This document shows, in pieces, positions 17,046 through 25,380 of a stretch of DNA of 64,000 nt. Source of the stretch: Tunturibacter empetritectus (GTDB taxonomy: Bacteria; Acidobacteriota; Terriglobia; Terriglobales; Acidobacteriaceae); NCBI RefSeq assembly GCF_040358985.1, contig NZ_CP132932.1, positions 4,588,001-4,652,000 of the forward strand. Direction: 5' to 3'. The position numbers and the translations under genes are program-made. The stretch's first letter is position 1, and each line of letters begins with the position of its first letter. The notes under the pieces were generated by a model. The model saw only the letters and a list, made by a program, of their open reading frames with translations, did no database searches and was not told the origin of the DNA.

Positions 17046-17969
17046 TCAGCATGATGGATTCCGAAGCAGCCATGACTGCGCCGCACCCAGCAGGCCGACG
17101 TCGGGTCCGAGCGAAGACAGAGTAATGGTGGTGTATTCAACGGGCACCTGCGTGCAGAGGCTTCGCACCGTCGCCCGAACATCGTCTAGAAACAAATCAC
17201 TGCTTCGCATCACTCCGCCTCCCAGGCAGATGACATCGGGAACAAACAGGGTGACAAGGTTGGCCAAGCCCAGGCCGAGGTAATGGGCCTCGCGTTTGAC
17301 TGCACGAAGTGCGAGCGGATCACCCTGTTGGGCAAGCCCGCATATCTCAGCGGCCGTCAGCAGGCCTCTGCCGGGATCGATTTCGGGGAAAGACGCAGTC
17401 ATCGCTGCGCCGCTCGCAAGGCTCTCCCAACAACCGGAGAGTGTGCAGTAGCAAAGAGGTCCGGTGGGGTCAATGAGCTGGTGACCAAACTCGGGATGGG
17501 CGCCGCGCACGCCGCGATACAGCCGGCCGCTTTGCACAATGCCACCACCGATGCCGGTACTGATCGTGACATAGATAAGAGTTCCTGACGTCTTCGTTGC
17601 GCCCCAGGCATATTCCGCAAGAGTTGCCGCGTCCGCATCGTTCTCGACGACAACAGGGAGGCCGAAGCGCTCGCCAACGGCATCGGCGAGAGGGCCCCCC
17701 TCCCAGCCGGGCAACGTACCTACGACACCGATGACTCCGGTTAGCGGATCGAGCGGGCTTGGGCATGCAATGCCGATGCCGTCGATGCGGCCGCATTGAT
17801 CGATTGCTGCTTGCAGCATCCGCTGGATTCGATCGACAGCATCCCGCAATCCGCGCTTCGGCTGGGTGGGACACTCGCTCCGGTGAAGGATCTTTCCATC
17901 ATCGCTAACAATGCCGGCGGCGATCTTGGTACCTCCAATATCTACAGTCCCGATGCGTCTCATCTTCAC
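17046..17969 (-). CDS. ROK family sugar kinase (probable N-acetyl-hexosamine kinase)
   Basis: About 307 residues. Motifs: the ATP-binding DIGGTKIAAGIV, VENDADAATLAEYAWG, GTGIGGGIVQSGRL, and a Cys-rich zinc site CYCTLSGCWE, a variation of CxCGxxGCWE. There is no N-terminal HTH, so it is an enzyme rather than a NagC/XylR repressor. Next to nagA and nagB it most likely phosphorylates incoming GlcNAc (or a related hexosamine) to the 6-phosphate. MKMRR gives two possible starts six bases apart; 11 bases separate it from nagA. Confidence 0.87.
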   Translation of the reverse strand: MKMRRIGTVDIGGTKIAAGIVSDDGKILHRSECPTQPKRGLRDAVDRIQRMLQAAIDQCGRIDGIGIACPSPLDPLTGVIGVVGTLPGWEGGPLADAVGERFGLPVVVENDADAATLAEYAWGATKTSGTLIYVTISTGIGGGIVQSGRLYRGVRGAHPEFGHQLIDPTGPLCYCTLSGCWESLASGAAMTASFPEIDPGRGLLTAAEICGLAQQGDPLALRAVKREAHYLGLGLANLVTLFVPDVICLGGGVMRSSDLFLDDVRATVRSLCTQVPVEYTTITLSSLGPDVGLLGAAQSWLLRNPSC

Positions 17970-17980
17970 TATCTCCCCGG

Positions 17981-19135
17981 CTACTTGCGGACTTCGGTGC
18001 GTGTATACACTTGTTCTCCGGCCAGCCAGACATCCTCAATGAGGATCGAATCCTGCCAGCTGAATCTGAGGAGGTCAGCGCGAAATCCGGTTGTAAATTG
18101 ACCGCGGCCTCCAACGAGTTTTCCGGGATTCGTTGTGGCCATGGCCAGCGCCTCGTGGAGAAGCACGTCGGAGGTTCGGACGAGAGTGCCGATGCATTGC
18201 GCGAGTGAAGCCGTAGCTCCCGCAAGAAGTTCGGAACCGAAGACACAGAGTTTGCCATCTGGCCGAAGTTCGACACGCCCTCCAACCGGAGTGGAGTAGG
18301 TGCCTGGAGGCATACCCGCGAGCGCGACCGAGTCAGATACGAGCACGCTGTGCTGCAAAGTTTTCGCGCGCAGCATTACTTTGAGAACGTCAGGCGGCAG
18401 ATGGTGTCCATCCGCGATGAAGGTCGCGGAGACGCGGTCGTCGGCGAGAAGGGACCAGATGGCATTGCGGTGCCGCGGGATCTCCGGCGCAATTCCATTT
18501 CCAAGGTGGGTTACAAGGCGTGCCCCTGCATCGATCGCGCGCCGAATCTCTTCAGGCGAAGCATGTGTGTGGCCGATGGCAACATGGATTCCCTGCTTGG
18601 CCAGCGCAGCGATATACGCACAGGATTCTTCGAAATGCGGAGACAGCGTGACCATGCCGACGATGCCGCCGGAAGCCTGCTGCCAGCGCTCGAACTCTGC
18701 GATCGAGGGTGGCCGCACGGCATCGGCAGGATGGGCGCCGCGGTATCCATACAGCGGAGAGATGTGCGGACCTTCCACGTGAACAAACGGAATGCATGCG
18801 GCCGCACGTGGATGACTGCGGCGCGCATCGGCAATTACGCTGAGGGCGTGGCAGATCTTATCTTCGGGTGCGGTGATAATCGTCGGCGCGAAACAGGTGA
18901 CACCACGAGACAGCATCGCATCGACAAGGTCTGTAATTGTGCCTGGCGTGAGTTGCTGTGCGTTTACATCAAATTCAGAGCAGCCATTTACCTGAAGATC
19001 CACTAAGCCGGGGGAGAGAAAGAGATCGCTGCTCGCAGAGTTCTCTTCGATGCGCACAATCACACCCTCGTCGACGAAAAGGGTGTGATTGTGCCCGCTT
19101 TGCGGATCACGTCCGGTTATGGTTGTCATGCCCAT
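17981..19135 (-). CDS. nagA: N-acetylglucosamine-6-phosphate deacetylase
   Basis: About 384 residues, amidohydrolase fold. It removes acetate from GlcNAc-6-phosphate. Visible motifs: SPGLVDLQVNGCSEFDVN, CFAPTIITAP, HVEGPHISP (metal Glu), VAIGHTHASPEEI and LVTHLGNGI (metal His), IADGHHLP and VSDSVALAGMPPG (catalytic Asp). The frame runs on to 19711, but that part is a shadow of nagB. The start at 19135 (or 19129, GAGAT upstream) fits the family length and overlaps nagB by 29 bases, suggesting translational coupling. Confidence 0.92.
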   Translation of the reverse strand: MGMTTITGRDPQSGHNHTLFVDEGVIVRIEENSASSDLFLSPGLVDLQVNGCSEFDVNAQQLTPGTITDLVDAMLSRGVTCFAPTIITAPEDKICHALSVIADARRSHPRAAACIPFVHVEGPHISPLYGYRGAHPADAVRPPSIAEFERWQQASGGIVGMVTLSPHFEESCAYIAALAKQGIHVAIGHTHASPEEIRRAIDAGARLVTHLGNGIAPEIPRHRNAIWSLLADDRVSATFIADGHHLPPDVLKVMLRAKTLQHSVLVSDSVALAGMPPGTYSTPVGGRVELRPDGKLCVFGSELLAGATASLAQCIGTLVRTSDVLLHEALAMATTNPGKLVGGRGQFTTGFRADLLRFSWQDSILIEDVWLAGEQVYTRTEVRK

Positions 19136-19868
19136 AGATCTCACGCATCGAGCTCGACTCATGATCGAGGTAAAGGGTGCACCGGGGATGGGTGCGCAGT
19201 GCGGTTGCCGGGCAATCCCCGCTAATGGTCGACTCGAGCGCAGCCTGCACGGCGGTGCTCTTATGCCGGCCAGGCACGCAGCAGAAGAGCTCGCGGCCTG
19301 AAAGGAGTGTGGGAATTGTAAGCGTGATTGCGAGGTGCGGCACGTCGTCGAGGGTGGGAAAGCAGCCATCGAGAACTTGCTGCTCCCGACACATCGTATC
19401 CAGCGTGACGACCTTGACGGGAACAGGGTCGTCGAGGTTCGCGGGTGGATCGTTGAAGGCAAGGTGGCCATTGGTTCCGATGCCGAGCAGAACGACGTCC
19501 ACAGGATCTTCAGCCAACAGCGCGGCGTACCGCTTGCACGCTGCTTCGGGATTGTTGTCTGGATTGATTGGCTCAAAGCGAGAAAGCGGAAGGTGGTCGA
19601 TGAACTCCCGCTTGAGCCAGTTGGCGAACCCCTGAGGCGCATCAGCGGGCAGCCCGATGTACTCGTCCATGTGGAATGCTGTGATGCGAGTCCAGTCAAT
19701 TTTCGGCTCACGGCGAAGGGCCGCGAGCATATCGCTCTGGCTTGGCGCCGCTGCCAAGATCAAACGAAGGTGCGTCTTGGTACGCAGACCTTCGCGCAGT
19801 GTTTCGCCGATCTCATGCGCAGCGAAATGGCCGAGTTCTGCGCGGGATTTCGCTACATGAACTTTCAT
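19107..19868 (-). CDS. nagB: Glucosamine-6-phosphate deaminase
   Basis: About 253 residues. It converts glucosamine-6-phosphate to fructose-6-phosphate and ammonia. Family signatures are clear: AFHMDEYIGL and LGIGTNGHLAFNDPP. The start at 19868 (MKVHVAKSRAELG) is preceded by GGAGG five bases away; the extension to 20057 is not needed. It overlaps nagA and follows the MFS gene by 37 bases. Together with nagA and the kinase it completes GlcNAc catabolism to glycolysis. Confidence 0.94.
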   Translation of the reverse strand: MKVHVAKSRAELGHFAAHEIGETLREGLRTKTHLRLILAAAPSQSDMLAALRREPKIDWTRITAFHMDEYIGLPADAPQGFANWLKREFIDHLPLSRFEPINPDNNPEAACKRYAALLAEDPVDVVLLGIGTNGHLAFNDPPANLDDPVPVKVVTLDTMCREQQVLDGCFPTLDDVPHLAITLTIPTLLSGRELFCCVPGRHKSTAVQAALESTISGDCPATALRTHPRCTLYLDHESSSMREIYGHDNHNRT

Positions 19869-19905
19869 GACGTCCTCCATGCTTCCGCTGTTTGAAAGAG
19901 GCACC

Positions 19906-21291
19906 TCATACGGCTGCGACACTCGGGTTAGGTGACGCGCCAAAGCGCGAATCAGATTTCTTGATGTCATCTGGCTTGTTCCCTGTCGCAATGGAAGCAG
20001 GTGAAGAGCGTCCGTTGCGCATGATGTTGCGATAGATAAAGAAGACCACCAACGCAATGGAACTCAGACCGAAACCGAACCAGAATGCGACGATGTAACT
20101 TCCGGTCCACTTAATCAGGAAGCCGGAGATAGCAATGACAGTGCCAGTGCTGAAGTTGCGCACGAGCGCGACTGTCGAGGTGTAGGAGCCGGTATCTGCT
20201 TTGTCCATGGTCCTCCAGAGAATCGTGTCTCCTGCTACCTGCAACGGAAGGAAGAGGAAGTACAACGACATGAGAAGAACGAGGCCGTGCGAGTTAGTGA
20301 CATGGATCGAGCTGAGTACGAGTGTCAGCATAATCAACCACTGGATACAGAGCGCGAGGTAGCTTCCGAAGCGATCGATGAGCCAACCCGCAGGGTAGGA
20401 GAAAGCAACCTGCAACAACAGTCCCCAGGAAATTGCGACGCCGGTGTCACCGATGGTGAGACCGAGCTTGCTCTTCGCGTAGAACCACACCCAGGTCTTG
20501 AAGATCATGGGAAATGAATTGAGCAACGCGACGGCGACGATAAGCACGAGGATTCGTTTGTCGCGGCACGCGATTTTGATAGGTGCTAATAGATTGAAGC
20601 TGCTCTTGGCTGGGTGGTAGACCGGTGGCTCCTTGATACGCCACAGCGCTATTAGCGTCATGCTGGTCATGACGGCTGCCGCGATGAAGAAGACGCCTTT
20701 GGGATTGACGTCCGCCATCTTCGCTCCCAGACGGGTCGAGAGGAATCCGGCCATGCTGACGGTAATAGCAACCAGGCCGGAGACGCGCGCTAAAACTTCC
20801 TTGGATACACAATCGATCGCGAGGAGCGGGTAGGTCGATGCTTTCATATCGTTGAAGAAAAAGTACGTGAGCATCAACGTGATGAGCACCCACTTTTGGG
20901 TAGACAACGGAAAGAGCACGAGCGCCACAGCGATGAACGGCAGTGACAGCAGCGTATAGGGTGTGCGGCGTCCTAATCGGCTGGTGCTATGGTCGCTCTT
21001 CCAGGAGAAGTACATGACGAGAAAACTGACTGCCCATAAATTTGCCGAAGTCAGCAGGCCAACACTCGATTCGCTGACGCCGATCGCTTTGAGGCGCAGG
21101 TTCATGAGCGGCTCGACGATGGTCATCGAGACTGACATGCCAAATTGGCCGAAGGTAATCCAGAGGACATTGCTCCACATCCGCTTGCGGTCAGCGTAGA
21201 AGGTTGTGAGCGCGCTGTTCGTCGCAGAAGGCGGTGTAACCCCTTCTATGGCGGGTATCACAGTCTCCGCGCTCTCTTCGTCCTGCATCAT
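19906..21291 (-). CDS. MFS sugar transporter
   Basis: About 461 residues with about twelve hydrophobic helices. A loop SDHSTSRLGRRTPY between helices 2 and 3 is the conserved MFS loop of the glycoside-pentoside-hexuronide/NagP-like kind. The start at 21291 has GGAGG five bases before it; the frame to 21642 is a shadow of the oxidoreductase. Located just upstream of nagB in the operon, it is the likely inner-membrane importer of the amino sugar or a small oligosaccharide. Confidence 0.87.
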   Translation of the reverse strand: MMQDEESAETVIPAIEGVTPPSATNSALTTFYADRKRMWSNVLWITFGQFGMSVSMTIVEPLMNLRLKAIGVSESSVGLLTSANLWAVSFLVMYFSWKSDHSTSRLGRRTPYTLLSLPFIAVALVLFPLSTQKWVLITLMLTYFFFNDMKASTYPLLAIDCVSKEVLARVSGLVAITVSMAGFLSTRLGAKMADVNPKGVFFIAAAVMTSMTLIALWRIKEPPVYHPAKSSFNLLAPIKIACRDKRILVLIVAVALLNSFPMIFKTWVWFYAKSKLGLTIGDTGVAISWGLLLQVAFSYPAGWLIDRFGSYLALCIQWLIMLTLVLSSIHVTNSHGLVLLMSLYFLFLPLQVAGDTILWRTMDKADTGSYTSTVALVRNFSTGTVIAISGFLIKWTGSYIVAFWFGFGLSSIALVVFFIYRNIMRNGRSSPASIATGNKPDDIKKSDSRFGASPNPSVAAV

Positions 21292-21340
21292 TCCTGCCTC
21301 CGACCTGGGCCGCGACCGCATGTCGCTCGAGTTTAATTTT

Positions 21341-22435
21341 TTATTTGAGTTCATCCAAGCGGACGGGACGCTTTTCAGCAGCCGATAGCTCAGCGGCAAA
21401 ACAGAGTTTTGTTGTTTCCAGCGCATCGCGCGGGTTGATGCTGGGACGCTCTCCCTCGGCAACGCGACGCACGATGTCGAGAGCCTGGTCATGGGTGTTG
21501 TGAAAGTAGGCGAAGTCATGCTCCGGATCCCAGGTCTCGTTCTGGATCCATTTGCTGGTTTGACCATAGTCGTCTTCGCCGAACTCCCAGCGCTTAATCG
21601 TTCGCTGAAAAACATCCGTCTCGGCAGCGCCCTTTTCCCCATAGATCATGTAGCGCAGCACATGGCCGTCGCCAGCCTGTTGCGAGACTGCATTTTGCAG
21701 CGGGTCCCCTTTGAAGCTGGCAGCGGGCCCCATCATGAAGGTGAGGTGACTGATGGCGCCGTTCTTGAAGCGGTAACTGCAGTGATAGTTGTCGTGGACT
21801 TCATAGTACGGAATCACGTTAGGCGCGCACGTCGCGTACACTTCCTCCACCTCGTCGCCGATCCACCAACGCACGAGATCGACATAGTGACTGAGCTTCT
21901 CCCCAAACATGCCGCCGCTGGTTTTGGAGGCAACCCTCCAGACATCGTGACGTCCCCAGGCACTTGAGCAGTAGGTGCACTGCGTATTGAGCACACGGCC
22001 AAGGAGGCCGCGAGTGATCCAGTCCTTCACCGTGGTGTAGAGATGTGAGTAGCGCAACTCGAAGCCGATCTGAAGAAACCCGTTCGTGCGTTCGGCTGCT
22101 TCCACCATGGCTTGCGCGTCCGGAATGGTGGTCGCCATGGGCTTCTCGCACATCACGGCCATCCCTGCCTCGAGTGCCGCCACGGTTAGTTCTCGGTGCG
22201 CATTGTTGGAGGCGGTGACAAAGACCAGTTTGATCGCCGGATCCCGCAGTACGTCGTCAAGTGTTGGAGCAGACTTCACGCCAAACGTGGTTTTCAACTC
22301 TTTCATGCGCTCAGCGTTTCGATCAAACGCCTTGATGGCACTGACTCTTGGGCTGTTTTGAAGCGTACGTAAAATGTTCTGTCCCATTTGCCCACAGCCG
22401 AGAATGGCCACCTCGATTGCTTTTTCCGCACTCAT
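21341..22435 (-). CDS. Gfo/Idh/MocA family oxidoreductase (leftward copy)
   Basis: About 364 residues. N-terminal Rossmann fold (VAILGCGQMGQNIL), the family EKP motif (MCEKPMATT), then the alpha/beta C-terminal domain. Such enzymes oxidise or epimerise sugars or sugar-acid side chains with NAD(P). Its ATG overlaps the stop of the lyase gene (ATGA-type overlap), with GGAGG seven bases before, so the two are tightly coupled. It probably acts on the product of the lyase or of a glycosidase. Substrate not assignable. Confidence 0.87.
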   Translation of the reverse strand: MSAEKAIEVAILGCGQMGQNILRTLQNSPRVSAIKAFDRNAERMKELKTTFGVKSAPTLDDVLRDPAIKLVFVTASNNAHRELTVAALEAGMAVMCEKPMATTIPDAQAMVEAAERTNGFLQIGFELRYSHLYTTVKDWITRGLLGRVLNTQCTYCSSAWGRHDVWRVASKTSGGMFGEKLSHYVDLVRWWIGDEVEEVYATCAPNVIPYYEVHDNYHCSYRFKNGAISHLTFMMGPAASFKGDPLQNAVSQQAGDGHVLRYMIYGEKGAAETDVFQRTIKRWEFGEDDYGQTSKWIQNETWDPEHDFAYFHNTHDQALDIVRRVAEGERPSINPRDALETTKLCFAAELSAAEKRPVRLDELK

Positions 22436-25146
22436 ATTCCCACCTCCGTGCTCGTATTGTTAGCGGCCGCTTGCTTAAAGGACGCGCGGTGCGTATTCAG
22501 CGTCTTCCAACCTTCTTCCCCAATATGCGTCCAGTGAGAGAGATGGAAACCAAGTGTATTTTCGGGATCAAGTGTCCCCTGCGCGTAGAGAGTGCCCGTG
22601 CCATCGTCTGCGTCGTAGGTCGCGTCGACGGGCAGGTTGAAGGAAAGCTCACTTCTACCGTGGCGTAGCCGGAGGAGACCGAGCGCCATAATTTTTCGTG
22701 CTTCCTCATCCCACAGCAGGCACTCGCAGTCGCACTCGAGGCCAAGCGCCGCAATATTGGGATTGCCGAACCGGAGGTGACCGCCTTGCGGCAGGTGGAC
22801 AACACCGTCAACATACTCGATCTCTCCAGAACGCGGACTGAGCGCTAGTAGAAACCGACCCTGCACCTCGGGTTCAGCAACTTCGAGGCGCCAGCGACGA
22901 TAGCGTGGAAAGCGTCCTTCGCTGATGTCTTCCTGACCCGTGTTGTTCAGTCCGTAGATGTATCCCGGGACCCAGCGGGGTTCATCCACAACGACACGGG
23001 CGGAGTCGGGACTCTCCAGAATCTGTACGAAGATCTCTCCTCGTTCGGCATCATCGAACCCCTTGCAGCCACCCTTAATTCCTGCGATCAGGTTTGCCTG
23101 GCCGCCGGTGAGGCGATACTGCTGGCCGCCAAATTCGGTCACCGATCCAGAGCAATGAAGATGCGTGGCGAATCGTATTGGGCGCTCGCCTTTGAAGGCA
23201 TCCGAGACAACAATCGCCCCTGTCTTTCGATCCAGCACAAACACTCTGTCGGCGTGTTGGACGTGGAGCCTCGGATCGAGCGCATCGGTGATGACGATGT
23301 GCGCGTAGATGAAGCGGTCGCTGATGAGACAGCGACGAATGACGCCACCGCACTCCGGCGGAACGGCGCCGTTCAGGTACTGACCGTTGGTGAGCGCGCC
23401 ACCGTCTTCAAGGCACATCGTGTTGGTCAACGCGCTATTGAGACCATAGAGCCCCATATTGATGTTGCAGATTACGGGTGTTCCGTCGACAGTGATCTCC
23501 AGCGCTCCCATCGACGGCGCGAACTCGCGGTTCTGCGGCATCAGGTGGAAGACAGCCTTGCGCCCCGCCTTGGGGCCGCCACTCACCGACACCGCTATCG
23601 TGTGTTCTCCGCGAACCGAAGCAATGAGATCGCCAGCATCTTTTGCAAACAGCGGCCGATCCGGGAAGGAAGCGATGGGGCCGGTAGACTGCGGAGCATA
23701 GAGTACGTCGAATATGCCCGGCACCACGTTGCCAGTGGCGCGTTTTTCTCTTTCGACAAACGCGCGGTAGATCGAATCGATTCCTTGCGTGGGGTGGAAA
23801 CGGCTGAGGAACGCAGTGAGAAACCGATGCTCGCGGGTCCTCAGTCCACGCTGGAGTTCCTGGCTGTTCGGCACCTCGAAGCTGGCCAGAAGCGCCTCGC
23901 CGAGGTGATCGAGGAAAGGACTTGTGTCCAGCTCTTCCCTCTTTCCGGCGAAGGTATGCGCCGCGGCGAGGTAGAGCACGAGGTGGAAGGGAAAGTATGT
24001 TGCCCAGGCCGCCTTGCCGCTGTCAGGAAAAAACGTAAGGCTTTCGCAGAAGAGACCGTGGAAGAGCGGCAACGCGCGACGTGCGATCGCAAGCTCCGCG
24101 AAGAATGCCATGCACGCGATGGCTGTGCCGTTCCATGCGCCGAGCGAGTGCGGATCGATGGCTGGACAGCCCATGTAGCCGCGTTGCAGCAGGGTGAAGT
24201 CGTACATCTTGCCGATGTACTCCTCTGCCTTTGCAAGTATGGCGTGACGTTCGGAATCGTTGAGCAGGGGTTGCAGATAGTCCCAACCCAGCGCGGTGAG
24301 GTAGAGCCGGAGGCTGATGCCGCGATCGTTATCGCCGCCCATCAGCAGTGGATCGGGGCGGCCGCTCCAAGTCGGAGCATGCGCAAGCTTAAGTATCCGA
24401 TCTTTGGCGCGCGCGCCGATTGCCGCATGACCTGTGAGCGCGTAGAAGAGGCAGGCTAGCTCAAGTGTTCCCTGGCTGTTGTCCGTGAGGAAGACAAGCT
24501 CTTCCATGGACAGCTGATTCCTTAACTCTTCAAATTCAGCGATATTTTGCCAGCGTTCGCGGAGCTGCTCAAGGTCATCGGCATGCAAGAAGATGCTTGG
24601 ATGACTTGTCGCGGATGGTTCTAGAGGGACTGGGTGTCGATCATCTTCGCGCAGTTCGAAGTACGCGAGCTTCCCCCAATCCATGCGCGTGCGGTCACGT
24701 TCGATCAGCTCAAGGACGAGTTCGTTGACGCCATCCTGCGCTTCGAAGCCGAAGTCTGCCGTGAGACGACCCTCGGCGATCTGCTGCGGGCCAGGCATCG
24801 AGAACCATAGGCCACCCTTGAGCCTGCCATTGACGTAGGTGCGAACCATCGGGACGGCCATCACGTTGTGAAGATGATCAAGATCCCACGGTCCTACGGG
24901 CACTCGCTTGCCATCGGGAACCTGAACCATATCGATCATCGCGGTGGCCATGTCGAAGGAGCCGGGTAGAGTGGAGAGGACGCCGCGATAGAGGCCAGCT
25001 GTAAGAGAGAGGTGCAAGGTAAGGCGATGTTTGTTCGCCTGGATGTCGGTCACGCGACCGGTCAGATCGATCAGCTGGACATTATCATCGCCGCTGAACT
25101 GAGAGGCGATCGGTTTGAAGTAAGCGATGAGATCGCTGTTTATCAT
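22432..25146 (-). CDS. Heparinase II/III-like polysaccharide lyase (putative)
   Basis: About 904 residues. No obvious signal peptide: the N-terminus is MINSDLIAYFKPIASQ, a beta-rich domain with WFSMPGPQ. The middle part has an alpha/alpha-toroid-like region with HADDLEQLRERW, DNDRGISLRLYL and AWNGTAIACMAFFAELA. The second half is beta-rich with HLMPQNREFAPSMGALEI, NGQYLNGAVPPECGGVIRR and FATHLHCSG. This is the order of heparinase II/III-like lyases, which cleave uronic-acid-containing chains, but the match is by fold feel and a few motifs. Alternative: a non-lyase toroid hydrolase. It heads the leftward operon after a 234-base gap from the TonB receptor. Confidence 0.6.
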   Translation of the reverse strand: MINSDLIAYFKPIASQFSGDDNVQLIDLTGRVTDIQANKHRLTLHLSLTAGLYRGVLSTLPGSFDMATAMIDMVQVPDGKRVPVGPWDLDHLHNVMAVPMVRTYVNGRLKGGLWFSMPGPQQIAEGRLTADFGFEAQDGVNELVLELIERDRTRMDWGKLAYFELREDDRHPVPLEPSATSHPSIFLHADDLEQLRERWQNIAEFEELRNQLSMEELVFLTDNSQGTLELACLFYALTGHAAIGARAKDRILKLAHAPTWSGRPDPLLMGGDNDRGISLRLYLTALGWDYLQPLLNDSERHAILAKAEEYIGKMYDFTLLQRGYMGCPAIDPHSLGAWNGTAIACMAFFAELAIARRALPLFHGLFCESLTFFPDSGKAAWATYFPFHLVLYLAAAHTFAGKREELDTSPFLDHLGEALLASFEVPNSQELQRGLRTREHRFLTAFLSRFHPTQGIDSIYRAFVEREKRATGNVVPGIFDVLYAPQSTGPIASFPDRPLFAKDAGDLIASVRGEHTIAVSVSGGPKAGRKAVFHLMPQNREFAPSMGALEITVDGTPVICNINMGLYGLNSALTNTMCLEDGGALTNGQYLNGAVPPECGGVIRRCLISDRFIYAHIVITDALDPRLHVQHADRVFVLDRKTGAIVVSDAFKGERPIRFATHLHCSGSVTEFGGQQYRLTGGQANLIAGIKGGCKGFDDAERGEIFVQILESPDSARVVVDEPRWVPGYIYGLNNTGQEDISEGRFPRYRRWRLEVAEPEVQGRFLLALSPRSGEIEYVDGVVHLPQGGHLRFGNPNIAALGLECDCECLLWDEEARKIMALGLLRLRHGRSELSFNLPVDATYDADDGTGTLYAQGTLDPENTLGFHLSHWTHIGEEGWKTLNTHRASFKQAAANNTSTEVGI

Positions 25147-25261
25147 CTTCTCCGTCCGGCGCTCCAGTGGCCCGGAAAACAGACGCCATGGATATTGGAT
25201 GAGGCTGTCGAACGCATCGGCTAAGGCTACTTGCGAGTAAGCGAAGCCGCTGGAAGTCTAC

Positions 25262-25279
25262 CCCACGAAAAGCCGTGGG
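25262..25279. terminator. Hairpin between TonB receptor and lyase genes
   Basis: CCCACG-aaaagc-CGTGGG forms a six-pair stem 100 bases past the TonB receptor stop. There is no T-run, so it may attenuate or process the transcript rather than end it. Confidence 0.3.
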
Positions 25280-25380
25280 ATTCAAAAGAGAGACGCGGCG
25301 GACCTCGGTTTGTGCTGCCGCCCGATAGCCAGACGCCGCGTGATTACAACTGATTATTTCAGCCGGCGTATAAGACCGGG

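Noticed and set aside
23155..24459. 434-residue open frame on the plus strand
   Set aside because: It is antisense to the lyase gene, has no ribosome site or domain, and its composition (Arg/Glu/Val-rich) is that of a shadow frame in GC-rich DNA.
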